From: UBA4615 sp046046245
Lineage (GTDB): Bacteria; Pseudomonadota; Gammaproteobacteria; Burkholderiales; Burkholderiaceae_E
Length of the DNA stretch: 64,000 nucleotides
NCBI GenBank assembly: GCA_046046245.1
Contig: JBJOKE010000049.1
Span: forward strand, 1-64,000
Reading direction: 5' to 3'
The notes under the pieces were generated by a model. The model ran no database searches. It had not been told where the DNA came from and was given only the letters and a program-made list of their open reading frames with translations. Made by a program: the position numbers and the translations under genes. Position 1 is the stretch's first letter; each line of letters begins with the position of its first letter. Shown here in pieces: positions 34,644 to 43,286 of this stretch.

Positions 34644-34793
34644 GTTGTCCCCGCGCGAGCGGGGATAAACCGCTGGCGGACGAGCTGCTCCTCGAAAAGG
34701 TCATCGTTATCCCCGCGCGCGTGGATGGACCTCAGCATCAAAAAGTGATCGCAGCCGCCGCCGAGTTGTCCCCGCGCGAGCGGGGATGAATGG
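34644..34793 (+). CRISPR. Three-repeat I-E-like CRISPR remnant
   Basis: Repeat 1 (34644-34672) has the I-E hallmark stem TCCCCGCGCGAGCGGGGAT followed by AAACCG. Repeat 3 (34765-34793) has the same stem and then GAATGG. Repeat 2 (34706-34733) is degenerate (GTTATCCCCGCGCGCGTGGA). The two spacers are about 33 bp (34673-34705) and 31 bp (34734-34764), and unit spacing is 62 and 59 bp, close to the 61 bp of type I-E. There are no cas genes in the window, so this is an orphan, decaying array. Confidence 0.82.
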
Positions 34794-34861
34794 AACGTGC
34801 TGTGCTGCCAGGCGAACGCCGTGACGGGCGCTGCAGGCGGTGTGCCGGTGCGTCGCGGCCC

Positions 34862-35502
34862 TCAGGGCTCGCGCACGGCGTCGTTGCCCTCCCACAGGAT
34901 CGTTCCAATGCACGGTTCGATCCGATCTTCAATGTCGGGGACGTATCCGCGATACCGAATCGCGGCGAATGCGCGGATCTCCCGATCCGGATAGGCCTGT
35001 GCGAGCTTCGTTGCGATCCGAGCAGCGTGCGGCCCTTCGTGATCACGTCATCGACGACCACGATCGGTCCGGGCGGCAGGATTCGGCGCTCGACATCCAG
35101 CGACGCGAGGTGTCGCTCGACGCTGGGTCGACTGCCCGAGGCGGAGTAGGCGGACTTCGGCACGGCGGCGGTCCGCCGGATCAGCGGCTCGACGCTTCCG
35201 CCCACCCCGTGCTTCAGAAGCTCGATGCAAAAGCGCTCCGGCACCCACAAGCCGCCCGCGACCAGCGGTGCACTGCCGGGCGCGGGCACCAGGATCGCAT
35301 CGGCGCCGAACCAACCCGCCAGCGGACCGCCCGGGGCCTGGAGCGACTCGATGCGGCGGGCCGCGCCCGCGAGAGCATCAGGGAACCCCTGCTTCAGCCG
35401 GTCACGGATCCGGCGCGCCTGGATGGCCTGTTCGGATTCTCCGCGCTTCGAGTAGACGTAGACGCTCGCGAACTCAAGTGGCGAGCGCAAGATCCGCGGC
35501 AC
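34862..35502 (-). pseudogene. ComF-like phosphoribosyltransferase, frameshifted
   Basis: The N-terminal part reads through FGADAILVPAPGSAPL to the PRPP-binding loop GPIVVVDDVITKGRTLLG. There the open frame continues into nonsense that runs through the CRISPR repeats. In the neighbouring frame from about 35020 the family sequence resumes: ARIATKLAQAYPDREIRAFA, AIRYRGYVPDIEDRIEPCIG, TILWEGNDAVREP, with stop at 34862. One base has been lost near 35015-35030 (or is a sequencing error). The gene overlaps dprA by 29 nt and is last in the operon. Such phosphoribosyltransferases accompany DprA in competence and in defence-associated clusters. Confidence 0.75.
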
Positions 35503-36223
35503 CCGACATCGAAGGCAGGTTCTCGATCACCCGAGCGAGGTTCTCCCGCGACAGCACCTGCGCGCCGTGCCGCATCATCTCGGCCGGCCACGAGAGGCTC
35601 GGATCGCTCGCCACGTTCTCCAGCAGGAACACCAGCCGGCCCAGGCGCAGCGCCTCCCACCCCTGATGTCGCGTGCCCGAGTTCTCGCTCGCCTCGACGA
35701 TGACCGTCGCGTCCGACAGCAGCGCCATCGTCCGATTCCGGATGGGGAAGTTCTTCGGCGTCGCGGGCGTGCCCGACGGGAACTGGCTCACCACCAGATG
35801 CTCGGCCGCGATGCGCGCCTGCAGCGCGGCGTTCTCTTTCGGGTAGCTCTGGTCGAGCGGCGTGCCGATGACCGCGATCGTGCGGCCGCCATGGTCGATC
35901 GCGGACTCGTGCGCCGCCGTGTCGATGCCCGCGGCCAGACCGCTCACCACGACCACGCCGCTTCGTGCGAAGGTCTTCGCGAGCGAACGCGCGCGCGCCA
36001 ATCCCGCTTCGCTGGCCGCGCGCGAGCCGACGATCGACACGCGCGGGCCGCGGCGCAGCAACGACGCATCGCCCTGCACATACAGCCGCTCGGGGGCGTG
36101 GCGCAGATGCACGTCGTCGAGTGCACCCAGCGCCGTGCGGATCTCGATCTCCTCGATGACTCGTTCTCCTGACGAAACCGGTCGGGGTCGCGCTCCGGCG
36201 ACGCTGAAGTCCGTCCTCTCCAA
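35474..36223 (-). CDS. dprA: DprA/Smf-like DNA-processing protein
   Basis: A 249-aa Rossmann-like DprA domain. RVSIVGSRAASEAGLARARS, VVVVSGLAAGIDTAAHESAI, TIAVIGTPLDQSYPKENA and SQFPSGTPATPKNFPIRNR, ending in VVVEAS-type TVIVEASENSGTRHQGWEA, match DprA closely. It binds single-stranded DNA and loads RecA in transformation. Here it lies between an OLD-like ATPase and a phosphoribosyltransferase, a setting seen for defence- or plasmid-borne DprA rather than chromosomal competence. The open frame starts with TTG 36223 and the true start is uncertain. It lacks the C-terminal winged helix of full-length DprA. Confidence 0.85.
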   Translation of the reverse strand: MERTDFSVAGARPRPVSSGERVIEEIEIRTALGALDDVHLRHAPERLYVQGDASLLRRGPRVSIVGSRAASEAGLARARSLAKTFARSGVVVVSGLAAGIDTAAHESAIDHGGRTIAVIGTPLDQSYPKENAALQARIAAEHLVVSQFPSGTPATPKNFPIRNRTMALLSDATVIVEASENSGTRHQGWEALRLGRLVFLLENVASDPSLSWPAEMMRHGAQVLSRENLARVIENLPSMSGAADLALAT

Positions 36224-36344
36224 CCGCGGGTGTGGAGCGACAACTTCATGATTCTAAAGGGGTTTCGTGAACTTTTCCAGTGCTTCGCTTCGCCCCGCGC
36301 CGCTGTCTCGGGCGCCTGGAGCGCACGCGCGACGACCGGGTCGA

Positions 36345-37868
36345 TCAACGAGGGCGCGATCGAAGCGAGTCGTCGATCTGTCGCAGCTGCCCGATCACCT
36401 CGGCCGCGGAATGCTCGAGTGCCGCCTTGGCGCGTGCCGGGTCTTCATCGAGCCAGGCGCGTACCGCTGAGCCGAGTTGCTCCTTCTCGAGCCTGCGTTT
36501 CTTCCTGTCCGTGATGGCCAGCACCGCCTCGATGCGCTCGCCAAACGCGTCGGGGTAGTACCGCTCGAACTGCGGCTGCGACCAGGTGCGGAATCGGTCC
36601 GGGTTCCATTGCCGGTACGATGACCTGAGCGAGTCGATCGCCTTGTGTCCGTCCTCGTCGCCGTCGGCGATGACCCAGGTCGAGTCGCGATAGACGCTCT
36701 GCAGATGGCTGAAGCGGACCAGCCGATCGAAGTCGGCGAAGCTCGGCTCGATGTTCGTCACGCCCTGAGTGGAAAGCGTCCTCACCCTCGACAGCCCGGG
36801 TGCGAACATCGGGATCAGGTAGTCACGCACGATGCGCTCGGCGGATGCCTCCTCCAGGAAGAGCCATCCCTCCCAGAGCTCCAAATCGCTCAGCCGATAG
36901 CCGAGCTCGGCGAGCACCTCGAGCCGCGCGGCTGGTGTCGGGTCGATCTCCCGGATCGTCGAGTCGGGTGGAAGCCGGCCGTGGGTCGCCTCGACCGAGT
37001 AGAGACGCGTGCCTTCTACCGCGCCCAGGTGGCTGAGCACGATGTTCGAATGCGTCGAGATGACGAACTGGTTCCGCGCGGCGCTCTGCACGATCAAGTC
37101 CAGCAGGGCCCTGAGTGCGCTCGGATGCAGGTCGTTCTCCGGCTCCTCGATCAGGAACAGGCGGCCGCTCTGCACGGCGAGCTCGACCAGCAGGCCGGCG
37201 ATGTGCGGAATTCCGTCGCCCATCTGATCGATCGGGATTTCGGAGCCGTCTGGGAGATACACGCCCGGCCGATGTCCGTTGTCCGACGGTAGCGGGGCGA
37301 TCATGAATCCGAGCACCTTCTCGCAGGCCGTCCGGTACGCCTCGTGGTACGGGTAGGAGGCGTTGGAGACCCTGGACAGCCGTGCACTCATGTTCGAGAG
37401 GTTCGGCTGGATCGTGCGCGAGAGCAACGCGTTGACCGTCTCGGAGTACCCCGCGGTCTTGCGCTGGGACAAGTACGGAATGATGAAGTGATCAGGCTCC
37501 TGGTTCGGTAGCTGGCCCACGCTTCTGTCACCACCCGACGCACTCAGTGACAAGTTAAGGCCTGCGGTTGTCGGGGTGTTTCGCGTCAGTTGAAGTCGAA
37601 AGACTCCCCAGTCCGAGGACGGCGCGACGTTCCAAGCGGGGACGTGTTCGATGTCTTCGAGGTGTACCTGGACCTGTCCTGATTCCGCCCCCTGCCGCAG
37701 TGTTCGGCTGTAATCGGAGATTCCCGCCTGCATCAGCGACAGCGCCTTGAGGATCGACGACTTTCCGGTGTTGTTCGCGCCGATCAGCACGTTGATCGCG
37801 GACAGGCCGATCTCAATCGGGCCGGTGAAGGCTCTGAAGTTCTCCAGCTGAAGGCGTACGACGCGCAT
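36345..37868 (-). CDS. OLD-like ATPase/TOPRIM endonuclease
   Basis: A 507-aa protein. ABC-type ATPase: Walker A LIGANNTGKSSILKAL (28-43), Walker B LFLIEEPENDLHPSAL, H-loop FVISTHSNIVL. The C-terminal part has TOPRIM-like acidic motifs: GWLFLEEASAERIVRDYL (Glu) and VIADGDEDGHKAID (DxD). This is the layout of OLD-family nucleases, the family that includes GajA and the P2 Old exclusion protein. No GajB/UvrD helicase neighbour is present, so it is a class-1-like stand-alone OLD. It is the first gene of a minus-strand operon with dprA (121 nt gap) and the phosphoribosyltransferase. Confidence 0.85.
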   Translation of the reverse strand: MRVVRLQLENFRAFTGPIEIGLSAINVLIGANNTGKSSILKALSLMQAGISDYSRTLRQGAESGQVQVHLEDIEHVPAWNVAPSSDWGVFRLQLTRNTPTTAGLNLSLSASGGDRSVGQLPNQEPDHFIIPYLSQRKTAGYSETVNALLSRTIQPNLSNMSARLSRVSNASYPYHEAYRTACEKVLGFMIAPLPSDNGHRPGVYLPDGSEIPIDQMGDGIPHIAGLLVELAVQSGRLFLIEEPENDLHPSALRALLDLIVQSAARNQFVISTHSNIVLSHLGAVEGTRLYSVEATHGRLPPDSTIREIDPTPAARLEVLAELGYRLSDLELWEGWLFLEEASAERIVRDYLIPMFAPGLSRVRTLSTQGVTNIEPSFADFDRLVRFSHLQSVYRDSTWVIADGDEDGHKAIDSLRSSYRQWNPDRFRTWSQPQFERYYPDAFGERIEAVLAITDRKKRRLEKEQLGSAVRAWLDEDPARAKAALEHSAAEVIGQLRQIDDSLRSRPR

Positions 37869-38325
37869 GACGGGACGGCGAGGTGAGGTTGTGGTGCCGG
37901 CAGCGCGGAGCCGCTTCGTGGGGATCCTGGTGGGTGGGGCCGATAGGTCGGGCTCATCCGACGCTTAGTCCAAGTATGCCGTGCATCGGCTCCGGTTGCC
38001 GGGCGTCGCCGGGCGTCGCCGGGGTCACCGGGCGTTGCCCGGTGCCTGTCCGGCCGGGCTGTCGTGCTGCGCATCGAGCCCGTCGTCCTTCGGCCGACGG
38101 TCTCGCCCCTGTCGGGCTTCCATCCCTGACGCAGGAGGAACTTCCACCCGGGGTGCGGGACTGCCTGTGAGTGCCGATCGTGCCACGGCGTTCTCGCGTT
38201 CAAGGGCCTCGAGGCTGCGCCTCGGGTCGCTTCGCGAGGCGCTCTCGCGCCCCCTTGAGCGCTGCGCTGCGCCATGGCGGAGGGCGGCCAGGGCAATCCC
38301 GCCCTGACGCGTCCTGGAGGCCGCC
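37869..38325. other. Divergent intergenic region
   Basis: 457 bp between the divergent OLD and radC genes, with short direct repeats CGGGCGTCGC at about 38003-38030. No gene is supported. It presumably carries both promoters; GGAGG lies 6 nt before the radC ATG. Confidence 0.35.
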
Positions 38326-38784
38326 ATGTCCGAAGTCCTGTCCGCCTACGAATCCAAGCTCGTCGCACGCGCGTTGCGCGTCATGGAGAAGTCGCTCGTC
38401 AACCGCGAGGTCTCGCTGTCGTCGCCGCGCGAGGTCCGCGAGTACCTGTCGCTGCGACTGTTCGCGCTGCAGCACGAGGTCTTCGTGGTGCTGCTGCTCG
38501 ATGCGCGCAACCGCCTGATCGAGGCGCGCGAGCTCTTCCGGGGCACGCTCACCCAGACGGTGGTCTATCCGCGCGAGGTCGTGAAGGCGGCGCTCGTCGG
38601 CAACGCGGCGGCAGTGATCCTCGCGCACAACCATCCGAGCGGGCTCGCCGAGCCGAGCCAGGCGGATCGACATCTGACGGACGCGCTGCGACGCGCGCTC
38701 GCCACCGTCGACGTCATGGTGCTCGATCACCTGATCATCGCCGGTCGCAAGACGTACTCGTTCGCCGAGCACGGTCTGCTCTAG
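38326..38784 (+). CDS. radC: RadC-family JAB-domain protein
   Basis: A 152-aa protein of the plasmid/ICE type RadC, lacking the N-terminal helix-hairpin-helix of chromosomal RadC. The JAMM metalloprotease motif is intact: Glu in FVVLLLDARNRLIEARELF context, ILAHNHPSGLAEPSQADRHL giving His101, His103, Ser111 and Asp114. It ends DHLIIAGRKTYSFAEHGLL as usual. Function is unsettled; the gene is common next to DUF932 and ParB genes on mobile elements, as here. It has a strong GGAGG ribosome-binding site. Confidence 0.9.
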   Translation: MSEVLSAYESKLVARALRVMEKSLVNREVSLSSPREVREYLSLRLFALQHEVFVVLLLDARNRLIEARELFRGTLTQTVVYPREVVKAALVGNAAAVILAHNHPSGLAEPSQADRHLTDALRRALATVDVMVLDHLIIAGRKTYSFAEHGLL

Positions 38785-39106
38785 CGTCGGTGCCGCCGGC
38801 TTGCCGGCGGCCCACTCGGCTTGCTGCCCGCGGCGATCGGCGGCGGGTCGCGGTGCGACGCGTGCGCGGATCGGCTGGCGCGGCGCGATTCGACGCATGC
38901 CGATTGAAGTGGCTCGCGGCGGCCGGTGCCGCGCCAGGTCCTTCGGACTGCGCCCCTGGCGGGGCCTGTCACGCCCCCGGCGGCTTCGCCGCGCGCAAGG
39001 GGCCCGCGCGTGCGCGCGCCGCGCTGCGCTCGCGCTCCGCTTGCGCCCGCTCGCGGGCCGCACGGGCGTCCTTTGCCGGCTCGCCGCGGTGTTTGCGGCA
39101 AGCGCC

Positions 39107-39169
39107 GTCCGTGCTCCCCCCTGAGTCCCCCCAGCCGCAGGTGAGGGGGACTCAGGGGGGATCACGGAC
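39107..39169. repeat. Long C/G-run hairpin
   Basis: CCCCCCTGAGTCCCCCC (39116-39132) pairs with GGGGGACTCAGGGGGG (39145-39160), and outer arms GTCCGTG and CACGGAC are also complementary. The result is a 63-nt, almost perfect hairpin in the 0.6-kb gap between radC and the DUF932 gene. No T-tail. No gene is seen in 38785-39380. Confidence 0.6.
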
Positions 39170-39223
39170 GAGCCGCGGCACACCGCGGCTCGCCGGCGTC
39201 GTCCGCACCCCACCCCTCTCCCA

Positions 39224-39245
39224 CCTCTCCCCGTGAGGGGAGAGG
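39224..39245. repeat. REP-like hairpin
   Basis: CCTCTCCCC, loop GTGA, GGGGAGAGG: a perfect 9-bp stem of the type repeated between genes in many proteobacteria. Confidence 0.5.
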
Positions 39246-39380
39246 CCTTCACCCCCTCCCGTCCCCCTCCGGGGGAGGCGAGGAAGGTCCTGCGAAGGGA
39301 TCGACTTTCCGGAGCAGCCCGCTCCGGGCGTCGAAGGCCATCCCGGCCCGTCCTTCACCCGTCCACGCAGGAGCCCCGTG

Positions 39381-40220
39381 ATGACGCACCGTCTCGCCAC
39401 CACCTTCTCGCGCCGCTCGGCCGCGCTGCACTCGGATGTGCCGCTCACCGAAGAGCAGATCCGCCGCGTCGCGCCCTCGATCTTCGCGCCCGACAAACAC
39501 GCCTCGCGATCGGCCCGCTACACGTACCTGCCGACCATCGAGATCCTGCGCAGGCTCGCCGCCGAAGGCTTCACGCCCTACGCCGTCACCCAGTCGCAGA
39601 CCCGCGACGACGCCCACCGCGAACACACCAAGCACATGGTCCGGCTGCGCCGGCCCGATGCGAGCGGCGCCGCCCAGGCCAACGAGGTCGTGCTCATCAA
39701 CTCGCACAACGGCGCCTCGTCCTACCAGATGCTGGGTGGCGTCTTCCGGTTCGTCTGCCGCAACGGCCTCGTCTGCGGCGACGTCCACGCCGAGGTCCGC
39801 GTCCCGCACAAGGGCGACGTGCTCGGCGAAGTCATCGACGGCGCGAACCTCATCGTCGAGCGCTTCGATTCGATCGACGCCTCGCGCGAGGCGATGCAGG
39901 CCGTCCCGCTCGACGCACCGGAACAGGCCGCGTTCGCGCGCGCCGCACTCGCGCTGCGCTACCCGGACGCCGACGACGCGCGGCCCGCGCCCGTCACCGA
40001 GTCCCAGCTGCTCGCCGCCCGCCGCCCCGAGGACACCGCCCCCGATCTCTGGACCGTTTTCAACCGGGTCCAGGAACACCTGATCCGGGGCGGGCTCCCC
40101 GCTCGCAGCCCGCGCGGGCGCCGGCAGCACACCCGCCCGGTGCGCGGCATCGACTCGAACGTGCAGCTCAACCGCGCGCTCTGGGTGCTCGCCGAAGCCA
40201 TGCGCCGCCTCGCCGCCTGA
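39381..40220 (+). CDS. DUF932-domain plasmid protein
   Basis: A 279-aa DUF932 protein. The pattern APDKHASRSARYTYLPTIEI, LAAEGFTPYAVTQSQTRDD, EVVLINSHNGASSYQMLGGV and FRFVCRNGLVCGD is diagnostic. The family is widespread on conjugative plasmids and phages, often beside radC and parB; its role is unknown. ATG 39381 directly follows a GTG and has GGAG 7 nt before it. The C-terminal segment GIDSNVQLNRALWVLAEAM closes the family signature. Confidence 0.9.
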   Translation: MTHRLATTFSRRSAALHSDVPLTEEQIRRVAPSIFAPDKHASRSARYTYLPTIEILRRLAAEGFTPYAVTQSQTRDDAHREHTKHMVRLRRPDASGAAQANEVVLINSHNGASSYQMLGGVFRFVCRNGLVCGDVHAEVRVPHKGDVLGEVIDGANLIVERFDSIDASREAMQAVPLDAPEQAAFARAALALRYPDADDARPAPVTESQLLAARRPEDTAPDLWTVFNRVQEHLIRGGLPARSPRGRRQHTRPVRGIDSNVQLNRALWVLAEAMRRLAA

Positions 40221-40357
40221 TCCGCCCCCTTCGTGTGGGTCGCAGCCGAGGTTCGCTCGGGCGAGCCGCCGACGCCCCGCCGGACGCATCCGGCGACACC
40301 CCGGCGAGCGGACTTCCTTCAAGCCCGTCCGCGCGCCACACACCCAAGGAGCCTTCG

Positions 40358-42454
40358 ATGTCCACGTCCCGTCCCTCCGTTCGTTCGTCGTCCCGCCCGG
40401 TGGCCGCTGCCGCTGCCTCGGTCACCGAGCGCGCGCCGCGTCCCGTCGCGTCCGCGACCCGCGCCCGTCGCGCGGCACCGCCGTCGATCGCGGCCGTCGC
40501 GCTCGACGGCGAGTCGCGCTCGATCCCGCTCTCGTCGCTGGAACTCTCCCCGCGCAACGTGCGCAAGTCGGCTGCGACCGGGATCGAGGAACTCGCGGCC
40601 CTCATCCGCGCGCAGGGCCTGCTGCAGCCGCTGTGCGTGACGCCGCTCGCGAGCGGCACGCCGCCTCGCTTCGAGGTCACCGCAGGCGGGCGCCGGCTGC
40701 GTGCCCTGCAGTGGCTCGCCGCGCGCGGCGAACTGCCCGCCGATGCGCCCGTCGAGTGCAAGCTCTTCGACGCCTCGCGCGCGCACGAGGTCTCGCTTGC
40801 CGAAAACAGCGCGCGACAGGCCATGCACCCCGCCGACCAGTGCGAGGCGTTCAAGGCGATGATCGATGCGGGTCGCACCGTGGACGAGGTCGCGCTGCGC
40901 TTCGGCGTCTCCGCCCAGACCGTGCAGCGGCGGCTGCGTCTCGCTGGCATCGCGCCCGAACTCGTCGCGCTGTTCCGCGCGGGCGAGGCCTCGCTCGAAC
41001 AGATGCAGGCGCTCGCCATCACCGACGACACCGAGCGGCAGCTTGCCGTCTGGCACGGCGCCGACAGCTGGGCGCGCCAGCCGTGGCAACTGCGCAGCCG
41101 GCTGCTCGCGGGCGAGGTCCCGGCCTCCGACAGCCGCGTGCGCTTCGTTGGGCTCGACGCCTACGAGGCCGCCGGCGGCACCGTGCGTCGCGATCTCTTC
41201 GCCGAACACGACGACGCCTTCGTGACCGATCCCGTGCTGCTCGACCGGCTGGTCTCCCAGCGCCTGCACGACGAGGCGGACACGGTACGCGCCGAAGGCT
41301 GGGCGTGGTGCGAGCCGCGCCTGTCCTTCGACTACCCGGAGCGGGCGAACTACCTGCGGATCGAACGGCCGCGCCGCGCGCTCACCGAGGATGAATCGCA
41401 CGAAGCCGAGACGCTGCGGGCGCGGCTCGCTGCGCTGGACGAGCGGCTGCGTGCGATGGAAGAGGCGGAAGACGAAGAAGGCGCGGAAGCCGCCGAGTCC
41501 GAGGCGCAGAATGGGGACGCGCTCGACACGGTCGAAACGGCCGAGAGGGTCGAGGATGAGGCCGACCGAATCCGCGTCCGGCTGCGCGACCTCCAGACTG
41601 TGTTCGAGGACTGGACGCCGGCGCACCGGGCGGAGGCCGGGGCGATCGTGTCGCTGGAGCGGGGGCAACTCGTCGTCACGCGGGGGCTCGTGCGGCGCGA
41701 GGACGCCGTGGGCGGGGTGGGTGCGGTGGGCAAACAGGATGCGGGCAGGGACGCAGCGCGGGAGGCTGCACCCGCCGCACGGCCCGAGCATCCGGAGCGG
41801 CTGACGCTTGCGCTGCTCAGTCACCTGACCTGCGCGATGCAGGCCACGCTCGTCGCATCGCCGAACGTCGCGCTCGCGGTGCTTGCGCACCGGCTCGTGA
41901 TGCAGCTGCGCGCGCCCTACCGCGACTCGCTCCTGCGGATCGACGCCCGGGGCAGCGCGGACACCCTCGAACGCCATGCGCCAGAGATCGGCCAGTCGCG
42001 CGCCGGTGAGGCGCTCGCTCGCGAGCGCGACCGGTGGGGCGAGCTGCTTCCGGGCGAGCCGCTCGCGCTGCTGCGCTGGCTGCTCGGCCAGCCGGTGACG
42101 ACGCTCGTGGAGGTGCTGGCGTTCTGCACCGCCGAGACGGTGGACGCCACGCAGGGCGGCATCGCCCGTCGGGACGACACCCGCGATGCCATCCGCCAAG
42201 CGCTCGGCCTCGACATGGCCGACTGGTGGGAGCCGACCGCGCAGACCTACCTCGACGCGGTGCCGAAGGCGCGGATCGTCCAGGCCGTGGCCGAGGCGTG
42301 CGGCGCGCAGGCGGCCGCCGATCTCGCATCGATGAAGAAGGCCGATGCGGTGAAGGCCGCCGAGGCGCGCCTCGCAGGGACGCGCTGGCTGCCCACGCTG
42401 CTGCGCCCGGCAGCCGTGATCGGCGCCGGTGAAGACGAGACGTCCGGCGAGTGA
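40358..42454 (+). CDS. Large ParB/RepB-like nuclease-domain protein
   Basis: A 698-aa ParB-superfamily protein. After a basic Ser/Arg/Ala tail, the ParB N-domain appears: IPLSSLELSPRNVRK, GIEELAALIRAQGLLQPL, EVTAGGRRLRALQWLA, then SLAENSARQAMHPADQCEAF and an HTH (RTVDEVALRFGVSAQTVQRR). A long acidic coiled region (about 340-410) and an Ala-rich C-terminal half follow. Proteins of this size beside DUF932 and radC are plasmid housekeeping factors and need not be true partition proteins. There is no ParA next to it. ATG 40358 is preceded by AAGGAG; the frame is open far upstream but the coding there belongs to the DUF932 gene. Confidence 0.87.
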   Translation: MSTSRPSVRSSSRPVAAAAASVTERAPRPVASATRARRAAPPSIAAVALDGESRSIPLSSLELSPRNVRKSAATGIEELAALIRAQGLLQPLCVTPLASGTPPRFEVTAGGRRLRALQWLAARGELPADAPVECKLFDASRAHEVSLAENSARQAMHPADQCEAFKAMIDAGRTVDEVALRFGVSAQTVQRRLRLAGIAPELVALFRAGEASLEQMQALAITDDTERQLAVWHGADSWARQPWQLRSRLLAGEVPASDSRVRFVGLDAYEAAGGTVRRDLFAEHDDAFVTDPVLLDRLVSQRLHDEADTVRAEGWAWCEPRLSFDYPERANYLRIERPRRALTEDESHEAETLRARLAALDERLRAMEEAEDEEGAEAAESEAQNGDALDTVETAERVEDEADRIRVRLRDLQTVFEDWTPAHRAEAGAIVSLERGQLVVTRGLVRREDAVGGVGAVGKQDAGRDAAREAAPAARPEHPERLTLALLSHLTCAMQATLVASPNVALAVLAHRLVMQLRAPYRDSLLRIDARGSADTLERHAPEIGQSRAGEALARERDRWGELLPGEPLALLRWLLGQPVTTLVEVLAFCTAETVDATQGGIARRDDTRDAIRQALGLDMADWWEPTAQTYLDAVPKARIVQAVAEACGAQAAADLASMKKADAVKAAEARLAGTRWLPTLLRPAAVIGAGEDETSGE

Positions 42455-42462
42455 GGCAGACG

Positions 42463-42489
42463 CCCGGCTTCGGCGGCGCCGAAGCCGGG
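42463..42489. terminator. Bidirectional terminator-like hairpin
   Basis: CCCGGCTTCGGC, three-base loop, GCCGAAGCCGGG: a perfect 12-bp stem between the convergent ends of the ParB-like gene (stop 42454) and the minus-strand gene ending at 42495. There is no long T-run. Confidence 0.6.
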
Positions 42490-42494
42490 TCGCG

Positions 42495-42890
42495 TCAATA
42501 GGGCTTGAGCGTCACGCCCCTGCGAAGCACCTCCTCCAGGCGCTCGCGCATCAGCCACACGAGGAGCTCGGCGTCCTGCACGGCGTCGATCGGGTCGGCG
42601 TCGGCCGCCGCTCGCAGGAACGCCTTGGTGCGCGTGCGGATCGCGTGGTTCGCCATCAGCCGCTCGAGCGTCGCCTCGTAGCCCTCGACGGGACGCGAGA
42701 GGCGGCCGGCTTCGCTGCGGCCGAGCATCTCGGCGGTGAAGCGGCTCCAGTCGGCGTGGGTGGGCGAGCCGGGGCGATCGCGCGGCGCTGCGGTGAGCAG
42801 CAGGCCGCGCAGCTGCGACGGTGGAATGACTTCGGCGAGGTGCCGGCAGAAATGCCGCTCGGCGGGGGTGCAGGTGGCGGGGCTCGACAT
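42495..42890 (-). CDS. Hypothetical plasmid protein
   Basis: A 131-aa protein with no family I recognise. It is charged and predicted helical (RLMANHAIRTRTKAFLRAAA, ELLVWLMRERLEEVLRRG), with two Cys near the N-terminus (PATCTPAERHFCRHLAEVIP). I chose ATG 42890; the frame stays open much further, but that extension overlaps the mob region and reads as non-coding. It is convergent with the ParB-like gene and lies just before the putative oriT. Confidence 0.55.
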   Translation of the reverse strand: MSSPATCTPAERHFCRHLAEVIPPSQLRGLLLTAAPRDRPGSPTHADWSRFTAEMLGRSEAGRLSRPVEGYEATLERLMANHAIRTRTKAFLRAAADADPIDAVQDAELLVWLMRERLEEVLRRGVTLKPY

Positions 42891-43130
42891 GCGGCGAAGT
42901 CTGCCGGCATGCGACGGGGCTGGGTATCGGTCGTTTCGGCTAAGACGTTGGTCGTAGGGGAGAGGCTTCAGGGGTGGGGCGTGCCGTGGGCCGGCAGTGG
43001 AGGGAGAGGAGAGTGCGCGAAGCGGTTGGGGGCGGTTGAGGGGGCAGGATAGCCTCGCGGCAGCGGGTGTCATACGCGCGCGGCGGCAGCGTGGGCGGCG
43101 CCGCGCGGCAGCCCGTGTACGCTCAGTTGC

Positions 43131-43183
43131 CGCGACGACGATCCGTCGCGACGCTCGCCGATCCGCCGCTTCCCTCAGCGGCG
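43131..43183. other. Candidate oriT hairpins
   Basis: Two 7-bp perfect inverted repeats with 6-nt loops lie side by side: CGCGACG/CGTCGCG (43131-43150) and CGCCGCT/AGCGGCG (43164-43183). They are in the 400-bp non-coding gap directly before mobC-like and relaxase genes, where oriT is expected. The nic site cannot be placed. Confidence 0.4.
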
Positions 43184-43286
43184 AGGTGGGTCGGGGCCGA
43201 GGCCCCTCGGTTCGGCTTCGGCGGCGCCGAAATCCCCCCATCGGTCCTGCTGGTCGACGCGACGCCGCACGTGCGACAACACGGTC

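Noticed and set aside
34568..34789. ORFs reading PARAG or SPRERG near 34.6-34.8 kb
   Set aside because: These are the characteristic translations of I-E CRISPR repeats.
36345..37868. Gabija system
   Set aside because: The protein resembles GajA in layout, but no UvrD-like GajB helicase is adjacent; DprA and a phosphoribosyltransferase follow instead.
39233..40357. Very long open frame joined to the ParB-like gene (1,073 codons)
   Set aside because: The upstream part is the other frame of the DUF932 gene. A good AAGGAG and ATG at 40358 start the real protein.
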